Part shown: piece after piece, positions 31,138 through 38,152 of the stretch
Layout of the letters: every line of letters starts with the position of its first letter
Numbering within the stretch: the first letter of the stretch is position 1
IMG/VR virus record: IMGVR_UViG_3300017991_000012
Span: 1 to 64,000 of that record
DNA length: 64,000 nt
Direction: 5' to 3' (one strand)
Origin: a virus
Notes under the pieces: generated by a model
What the model was told of the DNA's origin: nothing
What the model saw: the letters and a program-made list of their open reading frames with translations, nothing else
Databases searched by the model: none
Translations under genes and position numbers: made by a program

Positions 31138-31166
31138 ACCATACACCCCTGGTCCCCGTTTGTCAA
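31138..31166 (-). promoter_or_regulatory. Sigma-70 promoter P5 (leaderless transcript)
   Basis: CACTTGACA (box 31166-31161), 17-bp spacer, TATGGT (31143-31138). The expected start site coincides with the ATG at 31130. The stretch from here to 31521 holds no supported gene on either strand. Confidence 0.84.
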
Positions 31167-31521
31167 GTGAGTTGTGTTGACAAAGTCGGCCTCAACATAT
31201 CGTCCCTGACCAAACCACTGCTGAAAGCGCCAGTCCATTACCCTTCGTGGCACACCTGCCGCGCCTGGTCCATCCAAGGCTCTGCAAAGCATCCTCATCC
31301 CGCCTGGCGCATCCCGTCGTGTCATACTATTCCACTGCGGGCCATGTCGCACTTAGCCACTGCGGATCACACCTGGCCTACCCAATCAAACAGCATCACC
31401 CCACTTCTTTCCTCGGTGGCATCTTTTCTCCTTTGCCGGAAAACAAAACAATCGAGTAGTACCACAGTCACCGCTCAATTCATTGGCCCTCCTTCCGAAC
31501 GATGTTGCTACTCGTTCACAC

Positions 31522-31654
31522 AAAAAAGCCGGAGATGGTCTTGGTCACTCAGGAGACCCGCTATGTGTAGCAGGTTTTGATATGACTTCCGACCCTCGCG
31601 GGTTACGGCATCTCCGGCAAGATTCTCAGCGCTTCCTCCTGATCAGTGCAAGAC
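31522..31654 (-). ncRNA. Free-standing structured small RNA
   Basis: A unit of about 133 nt with its own promoter (P6) and terminator and no ORF longer than a few codons. P1 is a perfect 10-bp helix GCCGGAGATG/CATCTCCGGC (31618-31609 with 31537-31528) followed by six T residues (31527-31522), so it also acts as terminator. Inside, ACCCGC pairs with GCGGGT (31603-31598 with 31561-31556). A 7-nt segment of the 5' tail, TCAGGAG (31642-31636), is complementary to CTCCTGA (31555-31549) inside P1, a likely pseudoknot that would also hide an AGGAGG sequence. I do not recognise the family. Confidence 0.72.
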
Positions 31655-31660
31655 AACACT

Positions 31661-31689
31661 ATTCTACTCCGCAGTCTCCACTTTGTCAA
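31661..31689 (-). promoter_or_regulatory. Sigma-70 promoter P6 of the small RNA
   Basis: CACTTGACA (box 31689-31684), 17-bp spacer, TAGAAT (31666-31661), then five bases and the start-site motif TGTCTTG. No gene starts downstream before the terminator of the small RNA. Confidence 0.87.
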
Positions 31690-31696
31690 GTGAAAT

Positions 31697-31963
31697 TCAC
31701 GCTAGATCGTAGAAAGTCGAAACCCCGACCTTGAACACCGCGCACAGTCCAGCCAGCACATCGCCACGCGGCTGAACCCGCCTGCCGTTCAGTAACTCGC
31801 GGATCACGTACGGCCCGCACATAACGCCCCTCATCCCCAGCTCCTTCGCCAGGTCATACGCATCCAGCTTGTGTCTGCGCATCAGCGCCTCCAGCTTCTG
31901 CCGCTTGAACGGCGTCACCTGCGCCATGCGCTTCATCGTGCCCTTTGTCGATTTCTTTGCCAT
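31697..31963 (-). CDS. XRE-type HTH regulator (88 aa)
   Basis: Starts MAKKSTKGTMKR with GCGAGGAGTGACG upstream. The helical domain LDAYDLAKELGM with YVIRELLNGRR and VLAGLCAVFKVG is an XRE-like DNA-binding fold. It is encoded directly upstream of the promoter of the small RNA, so the two may form a regulatory switch. Confidence 0.82.
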   Translation of the reverse strand: MAKKSTKGTMKRMAQVTPFKRQKLEALMRRHKLDAYDLAKELGMRGVMCGPYVIRELLNGRRVQPRGDVLAGLCAVFKVGVSTFYDLA

Positions 31964-32036
31964 CGTCACTCCTCGCCTGCCGGTCCATACCATATCCAAT
32001 CGGACCTGTCCTAGTCACTCCTTGACCCGCCTGCCG

Positions 32037-32324
32037 TTACTCTCTCTTCGACTTGCCGATCTCGATGTTCACGCCCTGTCTGGCTCTGATGCTTGTGGCG
32101 ATCATCGACTCATCGGCTTCTGTCGAGAACGCCGGGCAGTCGCCTTCCATCCACAGCGGATCAAACGACTGCGGAAAAGCGAACTGGCCCTGTACCTTTC
32201 CTCGTGCCGTGCTCTTTGGCATCTGGTGCTCGCTCTTGTCCCAGTCGTAGACACACGTGATGTTGATGTCGTTCTCGATCTCACGCCTGTACGCACACCT
32301 CGGACACTTCGGGTTCTCCTGCAT
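32037..32324 (-). CDS. Zinc-ribbon protein (95 aa)
   Basis: NPKCPRCAYRREI at the start, with Cys residues also at ITCVYDW and EGDCPAF. AAAGGCACCAG precedes the ATG at 32324. Function unknown. Confidence 0.75.
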   Translation of the reverse strand: MQENPKCPRCAYRREIENDINITCVYDWDKSEHQMPKSTARGKVQGQFAFPQSFDPLWMEGDCPAFSTEADESMIATSIRARQGVNIEIGKSKRE

Positions 32325-32335
32325 CTGGTGCCTTT

Positions 32336-33367
32336 CTAGTCGTTCACCGCCCTCAAGATCAGCTCGTACTCGCGATCGTCCAATGCGAATTCAGACACCT
32401 GCTCCTTTCCAAACAGCTTGCAGACCATGTCCCAGTTGTGCCCGCCTTTGCCAGGCCTCATCGACAGTCCACGGCTTTGTTCCTCCTTCAGCTTCCGTTC
32501 GGCCTCGATCCTGGCCTGCTTCTCTGCCACGGCCTTGGCCTCAGCCTCTTCCTTGGCCCTGGTCTCTGCCTCTGCCTTTCGACGTTCCTCGGCCTGCTTC
32601 TGCTCTAGCAACTCACGCTCAGCCGCTTCCTTCGCCTTGCGTTCGGCCTCGATCTTCGCCTCAGCCTCTTGGCGAATCTTGCGCTCAGCCTCCTCTTTCG
32701 CCCTGCGCTCGGCTTCGATCTTGGCCTCTGCCTCTTCCCTGGCCTTGCGCTCCTGCTCCAGCTTCTCCCGCGCAGCCGCAAGCTCAGCCTGCTCCTTCTC
32801 GCGATCGAAGACTCTCACCAGCGCCCGGCCGATCTTCTGTACCGCCTGCGCCTTGATCGCCTCCGCATGCTCGGTAAATTCCGCAAAGTGCTCCTTCGTC
32901 ACCTCTCTGGCGGTTACCTCTTCCAGCACCTGGCGGATCTGCTCCGACTTCATATCCTCCAGATCCAACGCCGCGTCGTTCATCTCCTGGATCCTGGCCT
33001 TGATTCCTTCGACTCGCTCGCGTTCGATCCGCTCCTTTTCCGCCTTCTCAGCAGCCTTCCTGTCATCCACCTCCTTCTTCGTCGCCTTCAGCGGCTGCTC
33101 GATCGACAGCAGCTCGGCCGTGATCCTCTTGGCCTCTGCATCAACTCTGCGGCCCCACTCCAGCGCATCGGCCTTCAGCGCCTTGCGCATCTTCTCCACG
33201 CCCGTCCTGAGCGTCACGACCTCGCCAATCGCCTTGCGCACGTGATCGTAGCCCTCCCTGTCGCTGATCGTCAGGCCCGTGTACCGCTCCTTCAGATCCG
33301 CGATCGTCGCGTCCGTCACATCGTACTTCACAACTGCCGTCATCTTCTCGCCCGTTACCTCACTCAT
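32336..33367 (-). CDS. Long coiled-coil protein (343 aa)
   Basis: An N-terminal domain (VTDATIADLKERYTGLTI) leads into a helical region and then about 120 residues of Ala/Glu/Lys/Arg coiled coil with repeats of the kind AKIEAERKAKEEAE. A C-terminal globular part (NWDMVCKLFGKEQVSEF) follows. It resembles phage coiled-coil proteins found next to recombination genes. AAAGGAGGAG precedes two ATGs; I use the second. Confidence 0.8.
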   Translation of the reverse strand: MSEVTGEKMTAVVKYDVTDATIADLKERYTGLTISDREGYDHVRKAIGEVVTLRTGVEKMRKALKADALEWGRRVDAEAKRITAELLSIEQPLKATKKEVDDRKAAEKAEKERIERERVEGIKARIQEMNDAALDLEDMKSEQIRQVLEEVTAREVTKEHFAEFTEHAEAIKAQAVQKIGRALVRVFDREKEQAELAAAREKLEQERKAREEAEAKIEAERRAKEEAERKIRQEAEAKIEAERKAKEAAERELLEQKQAEERRKAEAETRAKEEAEAKAVAEKQARIEAERKLKEEQSRGLSMRPGKGGHNWDMVCKLFGKEQVSEFALDDREYELILRAVND

Positions 33368-33487
33368 CATCTCCTCCTTTGCCGAAGGCTTGGGGCGCGG
33401 CCCGGATTTCATCGCTACGGGACCGGCTGGTTACGGCGATTGCTCTATCCGTACGGCGCCCGAACGCCGCCGCGCCCTTGGCCAAAT

Positions 33488-34537
33488 CTATGCCTGGACC
33501 TCCTCGGCCGTCGCCAGCCTCTCGATCGTTCGCTGGTTCGCATACAGCAGTTGGCCACCCAACTTCTCCAGCTCATACCTGTTCTCAGCCTTCTCTTCCT
33601 TCTGGGCCGCGTTCGTCACGGCATTGACCATGCCGTAGAGGCTCAGTTCGCTCTCGGCACCAAAGGCGATGAACAGGTTGTCCTTCTGCGCCTCGCTCAG
33701 TTTGTACTCGCGCACGAGGTTGTTGAGGAACACCCCCGCGTCCGGTATCTGGAAGTTGCCGCTCTGCTCGATCTTCTTCGCGATCTCGCCAAAGCTCTCG
33801 AACAGGCCCTTGACCGCCTGCTGCAGCGCGTTGTACAGATTCGCATCATCGCTGAGCGTGCCGCTGCCCATGTGGTATGCCTTCACCGCCTGCTGCTCGA
33901 TCACAAGCCCGTTGCTGCATACCTGACGGTAGATCCTGGGCAGCACCTGCGTGCTGCTGTGGCCGGTCTCGCTATTCTTCAGCAGCATGCCGCCAAAGAA
34001 ATCGTCGCCAACACGCATCCGGCCTTTCAGTTCATTGAACCTGCAGCTGACGAACATCTGTCGCTCTGTCAGATCCGCTCGCTCAAACACCAGGCCCTTG
34101 TCCTGGTGTCGATCCAGTTCGGCGCCGACGCAGTTGATCACGTCCAGGTTGTCGATCACGCGATAGCGATCGCTCAACAGCGCCCTGGCCTTGTCATCCA
34201 TCGTTCGCAGCAAGTACTTCTTCTCCGGCTGCGCCGCGAACAGCGTATTGCACGTCGTCTGCCACAGATCCGGATGGTCGCCCAAGATCCTGTTGTAGAA
34301 CTTGCGCGGAACATCAAGCCTGTCGGCTATCTGCTCGTGGCAGCCATCTCCGATCTCGTTCAAGATCGTCCCGCCATTCCACTCGTTCACTACTTTTCCG
34401 TCCTTGACCTCCTCTCCTCGCGCAAATGAGATGCACGGCCCGTCCGAAGCATCCCTGACCATCATGCCGCTGGCCTTGTAGTCCACTTTCAACTCGTGTT
34501 GCCTCTGCAATTCACAAATCAGCCCTTGGAAATCCAT
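33488..34537 (-). CDS. DUF932-family protein
   Basis: A 349-residue protein with the features of DUF932 phage/plasmid proteins: LDVPRKFYNRILGD, a central region of ERQMFVSCRFNELK, then GGMLLKNSETGHSST, the strand LPRIYRQVCSNGLV with CSNG, and a C-terminal helical part. Such proteins occur in phages and megaplasmids with unknown function. GAGGAGGAAGCC precedes the ATG at 34537. Confidence 0.85.
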   Translation of the reverse strand: MDFQGLICELQRQHELKVDYKASGMMVRDASDGPCISFARGEEVKDGKVVNEWNGGTILNEIGDGCHEQIADRLDVPRKFYNRILGDHPDLWQTTCNTLFAAQPEKKYLLRTMDDKARALLSDRYRVIDNLDVINCVGAELDRHQDKGLVFERADLTERQMFVSCRFNELKGRMRVGDDFFGGMLLKNSETGHSSTQVLPRIYRQVCSNGLVIEQQAVKAYHMGSGTLSDDANLYNALQQAVKGLFESFGEIAKKIEQSGNFQIPDAGVFLNNLVREYKLSEAQKDNLFIAFGAESELSLYGMVNAVTNAAQKEEKAENRYELEKLGGQLLYANQRTIERLATAEEVQA

Positions 34538-34566
34538 GGCTTCCTCCTCCTGACTTTGCGTAATGT

Positions 34567-34755
34567 TCACGCGACCAAGACTTTCTGGGCATCTCCCTCG
34601 GATACCCTCACAATCTTCATGTGCTCGCGGCAGATGTGCCTGCGAATCGCCCGTTCGCCGCCAAGACGTACGGCCTGCGTCAGGTCCTGTTTGCACACCT
34701 CACAGCGTACTGTGATCGTGCTCATGTTCGGCCCACCAACCTCGACGCTGATCAT
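34567..34755 (-). CDS. Small C2H2-like zinc-finger protein (62 aa)
   Basis: CEVCKQDL and RRHICREHMK give a CxxC/HxCxxxH zinc site. First gene behind promoter P7; three consecutive ATG/GTG codons follow GGAGG, of which I use the one at 34755. Possibly DNA-binding. Confidence 0.72.
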   Translation of the reverse strand: MISVEVGGPNMSTITVRCEVCKQDLTQAVRLGGERAIRRHICREHMKIVRVSEGDAQKVLVA

Positions 34756-34778
34756 CATCACTCCTCCGATCTGGTTGA

Positions 34779-34807
34779 ATCCTACCCCACCGCCTCCGGT
34801 TTGTCAA
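34779..34807 (-). promoter_or_regulatory. Sigma-70 promoter P7
   Basis: TTTCACTTGACA (box 34807-34802), 17-bp spacer, TAGGAT (34784-34779). It drives the zinc-finger, DUF932 and coiled-coil genes. Confidence 0.84.
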
Positions 34808-34835
34808 GTGAAATTCGCCTCGTTTTGCGCGGAAT

Positions 34836-35105
34836 TTACGGTCCCGCTGGCCCAGCCCTGTATCCTATACTGTACACCTGCACGCTCTCCGTTCCTTCGC
34901 GCACAACTCTAAGCTCAACCGCAGCATAGAATTCCACCGCCGCCTTGTACAGATCCAGCCTGTCCTTCGCCACGCACCTGTTGATCGGCGCCTTCCAATC
35001 CTCCGGATCGCAGATCTCGTCAAACGCGCTCTGCAGCTCCACCAGGTCGAATCCCTTGTACGTGCCGGTCGTCATGATATCCAGCACCGTCTCTGCGCTG
35101 TTCAT
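34836..35105 (-). CDS. Unknown helical protein (89 aa)
   Basis: MNSAETVLDIMTTGTYKGFD start after AGGAGGAGGACG. The centre CDPEDWKAPINRCV matches a small phage motif of unknown role. It ends just upstream of promoter P7. Confidence 0.74.
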   Translation of the reverse strand: MNSAETVLDIMTTGTYKGFDLVELQSAFDEICDPEDWKAPINRCVAKDRLDLYKAAVEFYAAVELRVVREGTESVQVYSIGYRAGPAGP

Positions 35106-35476
35106 CGTCCTCCTCCTACCAGGTCCGGGAACCGCTCCGCGAACCAATCCTTGTACGGCTTCTGATTCTGTGCGATCGCCATCTCGATGCACAGATCGCC
35201 GTCGGCGTTCTTCCAGAACTCGTCGGCCTCGTACTTCGTCGCGCCGCAGAAAAACAGTACCTCTGCCTCTGGGTCCATGTCCTCGATCATCTTCTGCAGC
35301 TGTCCGATGTTCATCACTCGTCCTCCTTCACACACGATTTTCGCCTCCGGATAAGCAGCGTTCGCCTCTGCCAACGATTCGAACTCTGCCTCCACGTCTT
35401 CAAACATGCATATCGTTCCGCACCTGTCGATGTACAGCTTCTCGTCTCGCACATCGCGAATCACGAAATACGTCAT
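35102..35476 (-). CDS. Fused or nested small protein (124 aa)
   Basis: From the ATG at 35476 (MTYFVIRDVRDEKLY) the frame runs 124 residues. A second perfect start lies inside it at 35314 (AAGGAGGACGAGTG before MNIGQLQKMIED). In another frame the same junction reads KEDE-stop, exactly the end of the gene at 35823, so the two halves look like formerly separate genes joined by a frameshift. Confidence 0.65.
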   Translation of the reverse strand: MTYFVIRDVRDEKLYIDRCGTICMFEDVEAEFESLAEANAAYPEAKIVCEGGRVMNIGQLQKMIEDMDPEAEVLFFCGATKYEADEFWKNADGDLCIEMAIAQNQKPYKDWFAERFPDLVGGGR

Positions 35477-35823
35477 TTCTCGTCCTCCGCCAGCTTGGCT
35501 CGAATCGCCTCATCGTACGCTCTGGCCTGGAACCCTCTGCCCAGGCACCCACGGGCCTCTGCGCCTACCACGCTGCATAGCGCACCAAGCACATCCAGGC
35601 CATAGACGCCCATGCACTTCCAGATGATCTGGCCGTCGTTACCGAACAGCGTGCCCTTGGCCGATCCGTCAGATTCGACCACGTGCGCCACCTTCTTCAC
35701 CGCCTCCTTCGGCCAGATTCGAAGAAACGCCTCTGGCTTCCAGACCGTGTGACCATCACCCTTGATCAGATCACACGCTGCCAAGATCTCGTCCCTCGTC
35801 AGCTTCTCCAACGGGTTACTCAT
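35473..35823 (-). CDS. Unknown protein (116 aa)
   Basis: Starts MSNPLEKLTRDEILAACD, joined to the upstream stop as TGATG. A middle part resembles a small alpha/beta unit (GNDGQIIWKCMGVYGLDVL). Ends coupled as ATGA to the next gene. No family. Confidence 0.76.
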   Translation of the reverse strand: MSNPLEKLTRDEILAACDLIKGDGHTVWKPEAFLRIWPKEAVKKVAHVVESDGSAKGTLFGNDGQIIWKCMGVYGLDVLGALCSVVGAEARGCLGRGFQARAYDEAIRAKLAEDEK

Positions 35824-36029
35824 CACTCGTCCTCCTTCACAAGATCACTCGGCCTTACCCAGCGCTCGGCCTGATCTCCAGGCCCGAACTCGACTATCCA
35901 CTTCTCCCAGCCTTCGTAATGCGGAAACTCGTGCGTCGACAGCTTCTTGACCAATTTCGCCTGGCCTTCCAGCACGTCCTTGCCTCTGCAGTTCTGGTTC
36001 CAGATCTGGAACAGATCGCCCTTCTTCAT
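35823..36029 (-). CDS. Unknown small protein (68 aa)
   Basis: MKKGDLFQIWNQNCRGKD with GGAGGGTAGACG before the ATG. Beta-barrel-like pattern (WIVEFGPGDQAERWV). Ends KEDE-stop. No family. Confidence 0.74.
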   Translation of the reverse strand: MKKGDLFQIWNQNCRGKDVLEGQAKLVKKLSTHEFPHYEGWEKWIVEFGPGDQAERWVRPSDLVKEDE

Positions 36030-36032
36030 CGT

Positions 36033-36230
36033 CTACCCTCCAAACGTCTCCCGCAACACGTCGACCGCGGCTTGCTTGCACACACACTCTTTCACCAATC
36101 CGCGGTTCGGTCCCAGCGCTCGGTAGGCCGTCTCCTTCGTGGCCCAGCCTCGCACTCCGTCTGCGCTGATCTGCGTGTACTCGAACTCCTCCACGTATCC
36201 GATCAGCTTGCCGTTCTCTCTCACGACCAT
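36033..36230 (-). CDS. Unknown small protein (65 aa)
   Basis: Starts MVVRENGKLIGYVEEFEYT with AGGAGGACGAGG upstream; C-terminus has CVCKQAAVDVLRE. A longer open frame upstream has no start signal. No family. Confidence 0.72.
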   Translation of the reverse strand: MVVRENGKLIGYVEEFEYTQISADGVRGWATKETAYRALGPNRGLVKECVCKQAAVDVLRETFGG

Positions 36231-36240
36231 CCTCGTCCTC

Positions 36241-36489
36241 CTATACAAGGTTATGCCCACGAACCGGATCATGCGCGTCCCGCTCGTACTCGGCCTCGTC
36301 AACCATCCAGTCATTTGCCGCCTGGAACCACTCTTGGTACAAGAACTCTCGCTCCTTGGTCGTGACCTCGACCTCGTTGCCATCCTCGTCCTGGATCGAA
36401 TCGATCTCAGGCTCGTCGTCCCACGTGCCGAACACCCACAGTTCTGTTCCGTCTGGCATCTCAATTTGCGTGTCGAATTTGCGGCTCAT
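36241..36489 (-). CDS. Unknown acidic protein (82 aa), first gene behind P8
   Basis: Starts MSRKFDTQIEMPDGTELWVF with AAAAGGAGAAGCT upstream. The centre is acidic with SIQDEDGNEVEVT. It lies about 22 nt after the predicted start site. No family. Confidence 0.75.
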   Translation of the reverse strand: MSRKFDTQIEMPDGTELWVFGTWDDEPEIDSIQDEDGNEVEVTTKEREFLYQEWFQAANDWMVDEAEYERDAHDPVRGHNLV

Positions 36490-36517
36490 AGCTTCTCCTT
36501 TTAACCAAGACATATGG

Positions 36518-36545
36518 AGTATACCACACATGCCTGGTTTGTCAA
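36518..36545 (-). promoter_or_regulatory. Sigma-70 promoter P8
   Basis: TTTCACTTGACA (box 36545-36540), 16-bp spacer, TATACT (36523-36518), then five bases and TGTCTTGGTT. An A/T-rich stretch lies upstream (36548-36565), possibly an UP element. Confidence 0.9.
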
Positions 36546-36574
36546 GTGAAAAAGCGTTTTTTTCGTCTTTCGTC

Positions 36575-37009
36575 CTACAGAATCCCCTCCTCCTGCATCG
36601 ACAGATAGCCGTCGCCTACGATCACGCTGTCCAGTAACCTGATCCCCAGCAGCTCCGCGCACTCCTTCAGCCGCTTGATCAATACTCGATCCTCGTGGCT
36701 CGGCGTCGTGTCGCCACTCGGATGATTATGCACGAACGCGATCGCAGCCGCTCCGTCAACAATCGCCGGTCTGAATACCTCTCGTGGATGCACGAGACTC
36801 GCGGTCAGCGTTCCCAGGCTCACCAGGTGCTTGTCGATCAGCCGGTTCTTCTGGTTCAGCGTCACGACCAGGAACGCCTCCTGGCCCAGCTTTGCCGCGT
36901 CTTTCACGGCCTTCACCAGGTCCCTGGCGTTCTTCACGTACGGTCCCTCGGTCTCGCGCACCTGCATCAGCTTCGCGTTCAAGCTCACTCCGAAGTAGCC
37001 TGCGCTCAT
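36575..37009 (-). CDS. RadC-like JAB/MPN-domain protein
   Basis: A 144-residue protein covering the RadC C-terminal domain: a strand LVVTLNQKNRLI, then VHPREVFRPAIVDGAAAI, and the metal motif AFVHNHPSGDTTPSHED. This is the JAB metal-binding motif found in RadC proteins of phages and mobile elements; the function is unproven (not the original recombination role). AGGAGGACGGACG precedes the ATG at 37009. Confidence 0.88.
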   Translation of the reverse strand: MSAGYFGVSLNAKLMQVRETEGPYVKNARDLVKAVKDAAKLGQEAFLVVTLNQKNRLIDKHLVSLGTLTASLVHPREVFRPAIVDGAAAIAFVHNHPSGDTTPSHEDRVLIKRLKECAELLGIRLLDSVIVGDGYLSMQEEGIL

Positions 37010-37021
37010 CGTCCGTCCTCC

Positions 37022-37246
37022 TCACACGCGGATTGCGTCCAGTCCCAGCTCGTCAATCAGCGCACAATAGGCCTGGTACAGATCCTGGCTCGTGAAGCTC
37101 AGGCTCTTGTCCTGCGCTCCGAACCAGCAGTACAGGTACGAATGCACGATCGCCAGCTTGCCGGAATCAGCCAACACGTAGTAGTGATCGTCCCGTCGCG
37201 CCTTCTTCGCCAACTCCTTGATCTGCTCCTTGTTTGGTCCTGCCAT
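37022..37246 (-). CDS. Unknown protein (74 aa)
   Basis: Starts MAGPNKEQIKELAKKARR after GGAGGAAGGACG. The rest has a globular pattern (HYYVLADSGKLAIVHSY) and a helical end. No family. Confidence 0.74.
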   Translation of the reverse strand: MAGPNKEQIKELAKKARRDDHYYVLADSGKLAIVHSYLYCWFGAQDKSLSFTSQDLYQAYCALIDELGLDAIRV

Positions 37247-37257
37247 CGTCCTTCCTC

Positions 37258-37452
37258 CTATGCAACCGCGGCTGTGGTGATCACCAGCCGACCGTCCCTG
37301 ACCGCCTTCTCCAAGTGCTTGCACCACTTGGCGTCACGCCGGCTGAACTTCCAAGCCGGGCACGTGCAGTACACCACGTCGTCTGCTCCGCGCCTGATCT
37401 CGTACTTCTTGCCGGCCTTGCTCGCGCTTTCGACCTCGAATAGTACTGTCAT
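37258..37452 (-). CDS. SWIM-type zinc-finger protein (64 aa)
   Basis: After two strands (VESASKAGKKYEIRR) comes VVYCTCPAWKFSRRD and WCKHLEK, i.e. CxC followed by CxH, the SWIM zinc-finger pattern. Such domains bind DNA or protein and often accompany recombination. AGGAGGACGGACG precedes the ATG at 37452. Confidence 0.8.
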   Translation of the reverse strand: MTVLFEVESASKAGKKYEIRRGADDVVYCTCPAWKFSRRDAKWCKHLEKAVRDGRLVITTAAVA

Positions 37453-37463
37453 CGTCCGTCCTC

Positions 37464-37655
37464 CTAGATCAGCCCGCAGATCTGACCCATGTATACGTTG
37501 TAGGCACAGACCTCGTCGTCCGTCATCTCGGCCAAGACACTCATCTCGGCCTCTTCGTACTTATCCCACGTGCTCTCATCGTCATCATCCCAGCCACGCC
37601 TTCTGGCCTCGTCGAGCACGATCCTTCTGGTCTCTTGTCCGCTGATGCTCTTCAT
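37464..37655 (-). CDS. Unknown acidic protein (63 aa)
   Basis: MKSISGQETRRIVLDEARRR followed by a run of acidic residues (WDDDDESTWDKYEE). It uses the repeated AGGAGGACGGACG site. Could be a DNA mim, but nothing proves it. Confidence 0.73.
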   Translation of the reverse strand: MKSISGQETRRIVLDEARRRGWDDDDESTWDKYEEAEMSVLAEMTDDEVCAYNVYMGQICGLI

Positions 37656-37666
37656 CGTCCGTCCTC

Positions 37667-38041
37667 CTATGCGTTGTCAATCGCTCGCGCCAGCCCAATA
37701 ACCTCTTGTTCAATCTCGTAGTGCCTGATCTTCTCGGCGCCCTTGCCAACCACGTTCTTGCACGAAAAGCAGTATGTTTCTCCCTCAATGCACTGTTGCA
37801 CCCAATGCGCTATCTCGTGTGCGATCGTTAGGTACGACGCTCCAATCTTCACCCTGATGATGTGCTCTGCGAGCAGGTTGTCCTTCGTGAAGCCCTTGGC
37901 TATGTATTCGCCTTCTGCTCCGCGCACGCCACCGACCTCGATGGTTGGGTCGTTCTCGTCCGCTATGCCATAGAACCTTCTTGCGCGTTCGGCCCAGGCC
38001 TCTATTTTGAAGGCTTTGATTTCCTTTTTTCCACTCTTCAT
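37667..38041 (-). CDS. Putative metallopeptidase (zincin) (124 aa)
   Basis: Starts MKSGKKEIKAFKIEAW, first gene behind promoter P9. The motif YLTIAHEIAHWVQQ contains HEIAH (HExxH), the zinc site of a zincin peptidase, and a downstream CFSC with a helical Glu-rich C-terminus could complete the metal site. Small zincins of this kind occur in phages and mobile elements (ImmA- or SprT-like). CAGGAGAGCGAC precedes the ATG at 38041. Confidence 0.78.
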   Translation of the reverse strand: MKSGKKEIKAFKIEAWAERARRFYGIADENDPTIEVGGVRGAEGEYIAKGFTKDNLLAEHIIRVKIGASYLTIAHEIAHWVQQCIEGETYCFSCKNVVGKGAEKIRHYEIEQEVIGLARAIDNA

Positions 38042-38075
38042 GTCGCTCTCCTGAGTAGTGAACCAAGACAATAGT

Positions 38076-38103
38076 AGTATACACCACAGGCCACGTTTGT
38101 CAA
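38076..38103 (-). promoter_or_regulatory. Sigma-70 promoter P9
   Basis: CACTTGACA (box 38103-38098), 16-bp spacer, TATACT (38081-38076), then five bases and TGTCTTGGTT. A long A/T-rich stretch upstream (38107-38132) may be an UP element. The 37-bp repeat array begins 50 bp upstream. Confidence 0.92.
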
Positions 38104-38152
38104 GTGGATTTGTATTTATTTTGCTGTTTTTTCGTCGAGTTATTTTTGTGGA

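Noticed and set aside
31177-31205. Plus-strand TTGACA near the P5 promoter as a divergent promoter
   Set aside because: The only -10-like sequence is TATCGT at a 15-bp spacing, and no plus-strand gene follows.
31131-31352. Long form of the HTH regulator
   Set aside because: The extension would have to be translated across a consensus promoter and has no Shine-Dalgarno; the leaderless start is favoured, though not proven.
30966-31580. Plus-strand ORF over the small RNA and the regulator promoter
   Set aside because: No ribosome site or promoter on the plus strand; the frame would run through the 10-bp RNA helix.
31528-31618. tRNA in the structured region
   Set aside because: It has a closing 10-bp helix but no T loop TTCGA, no D arm and no CCA end on either strand; it fits a terminator-closed RNA instead.
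32669-34429. 586-codon plus-strand ORF
   Set aside because: Opposite the DUF932 and coiled-coil genes; low-complexity Leu/Arg translation typical of antisense frames.
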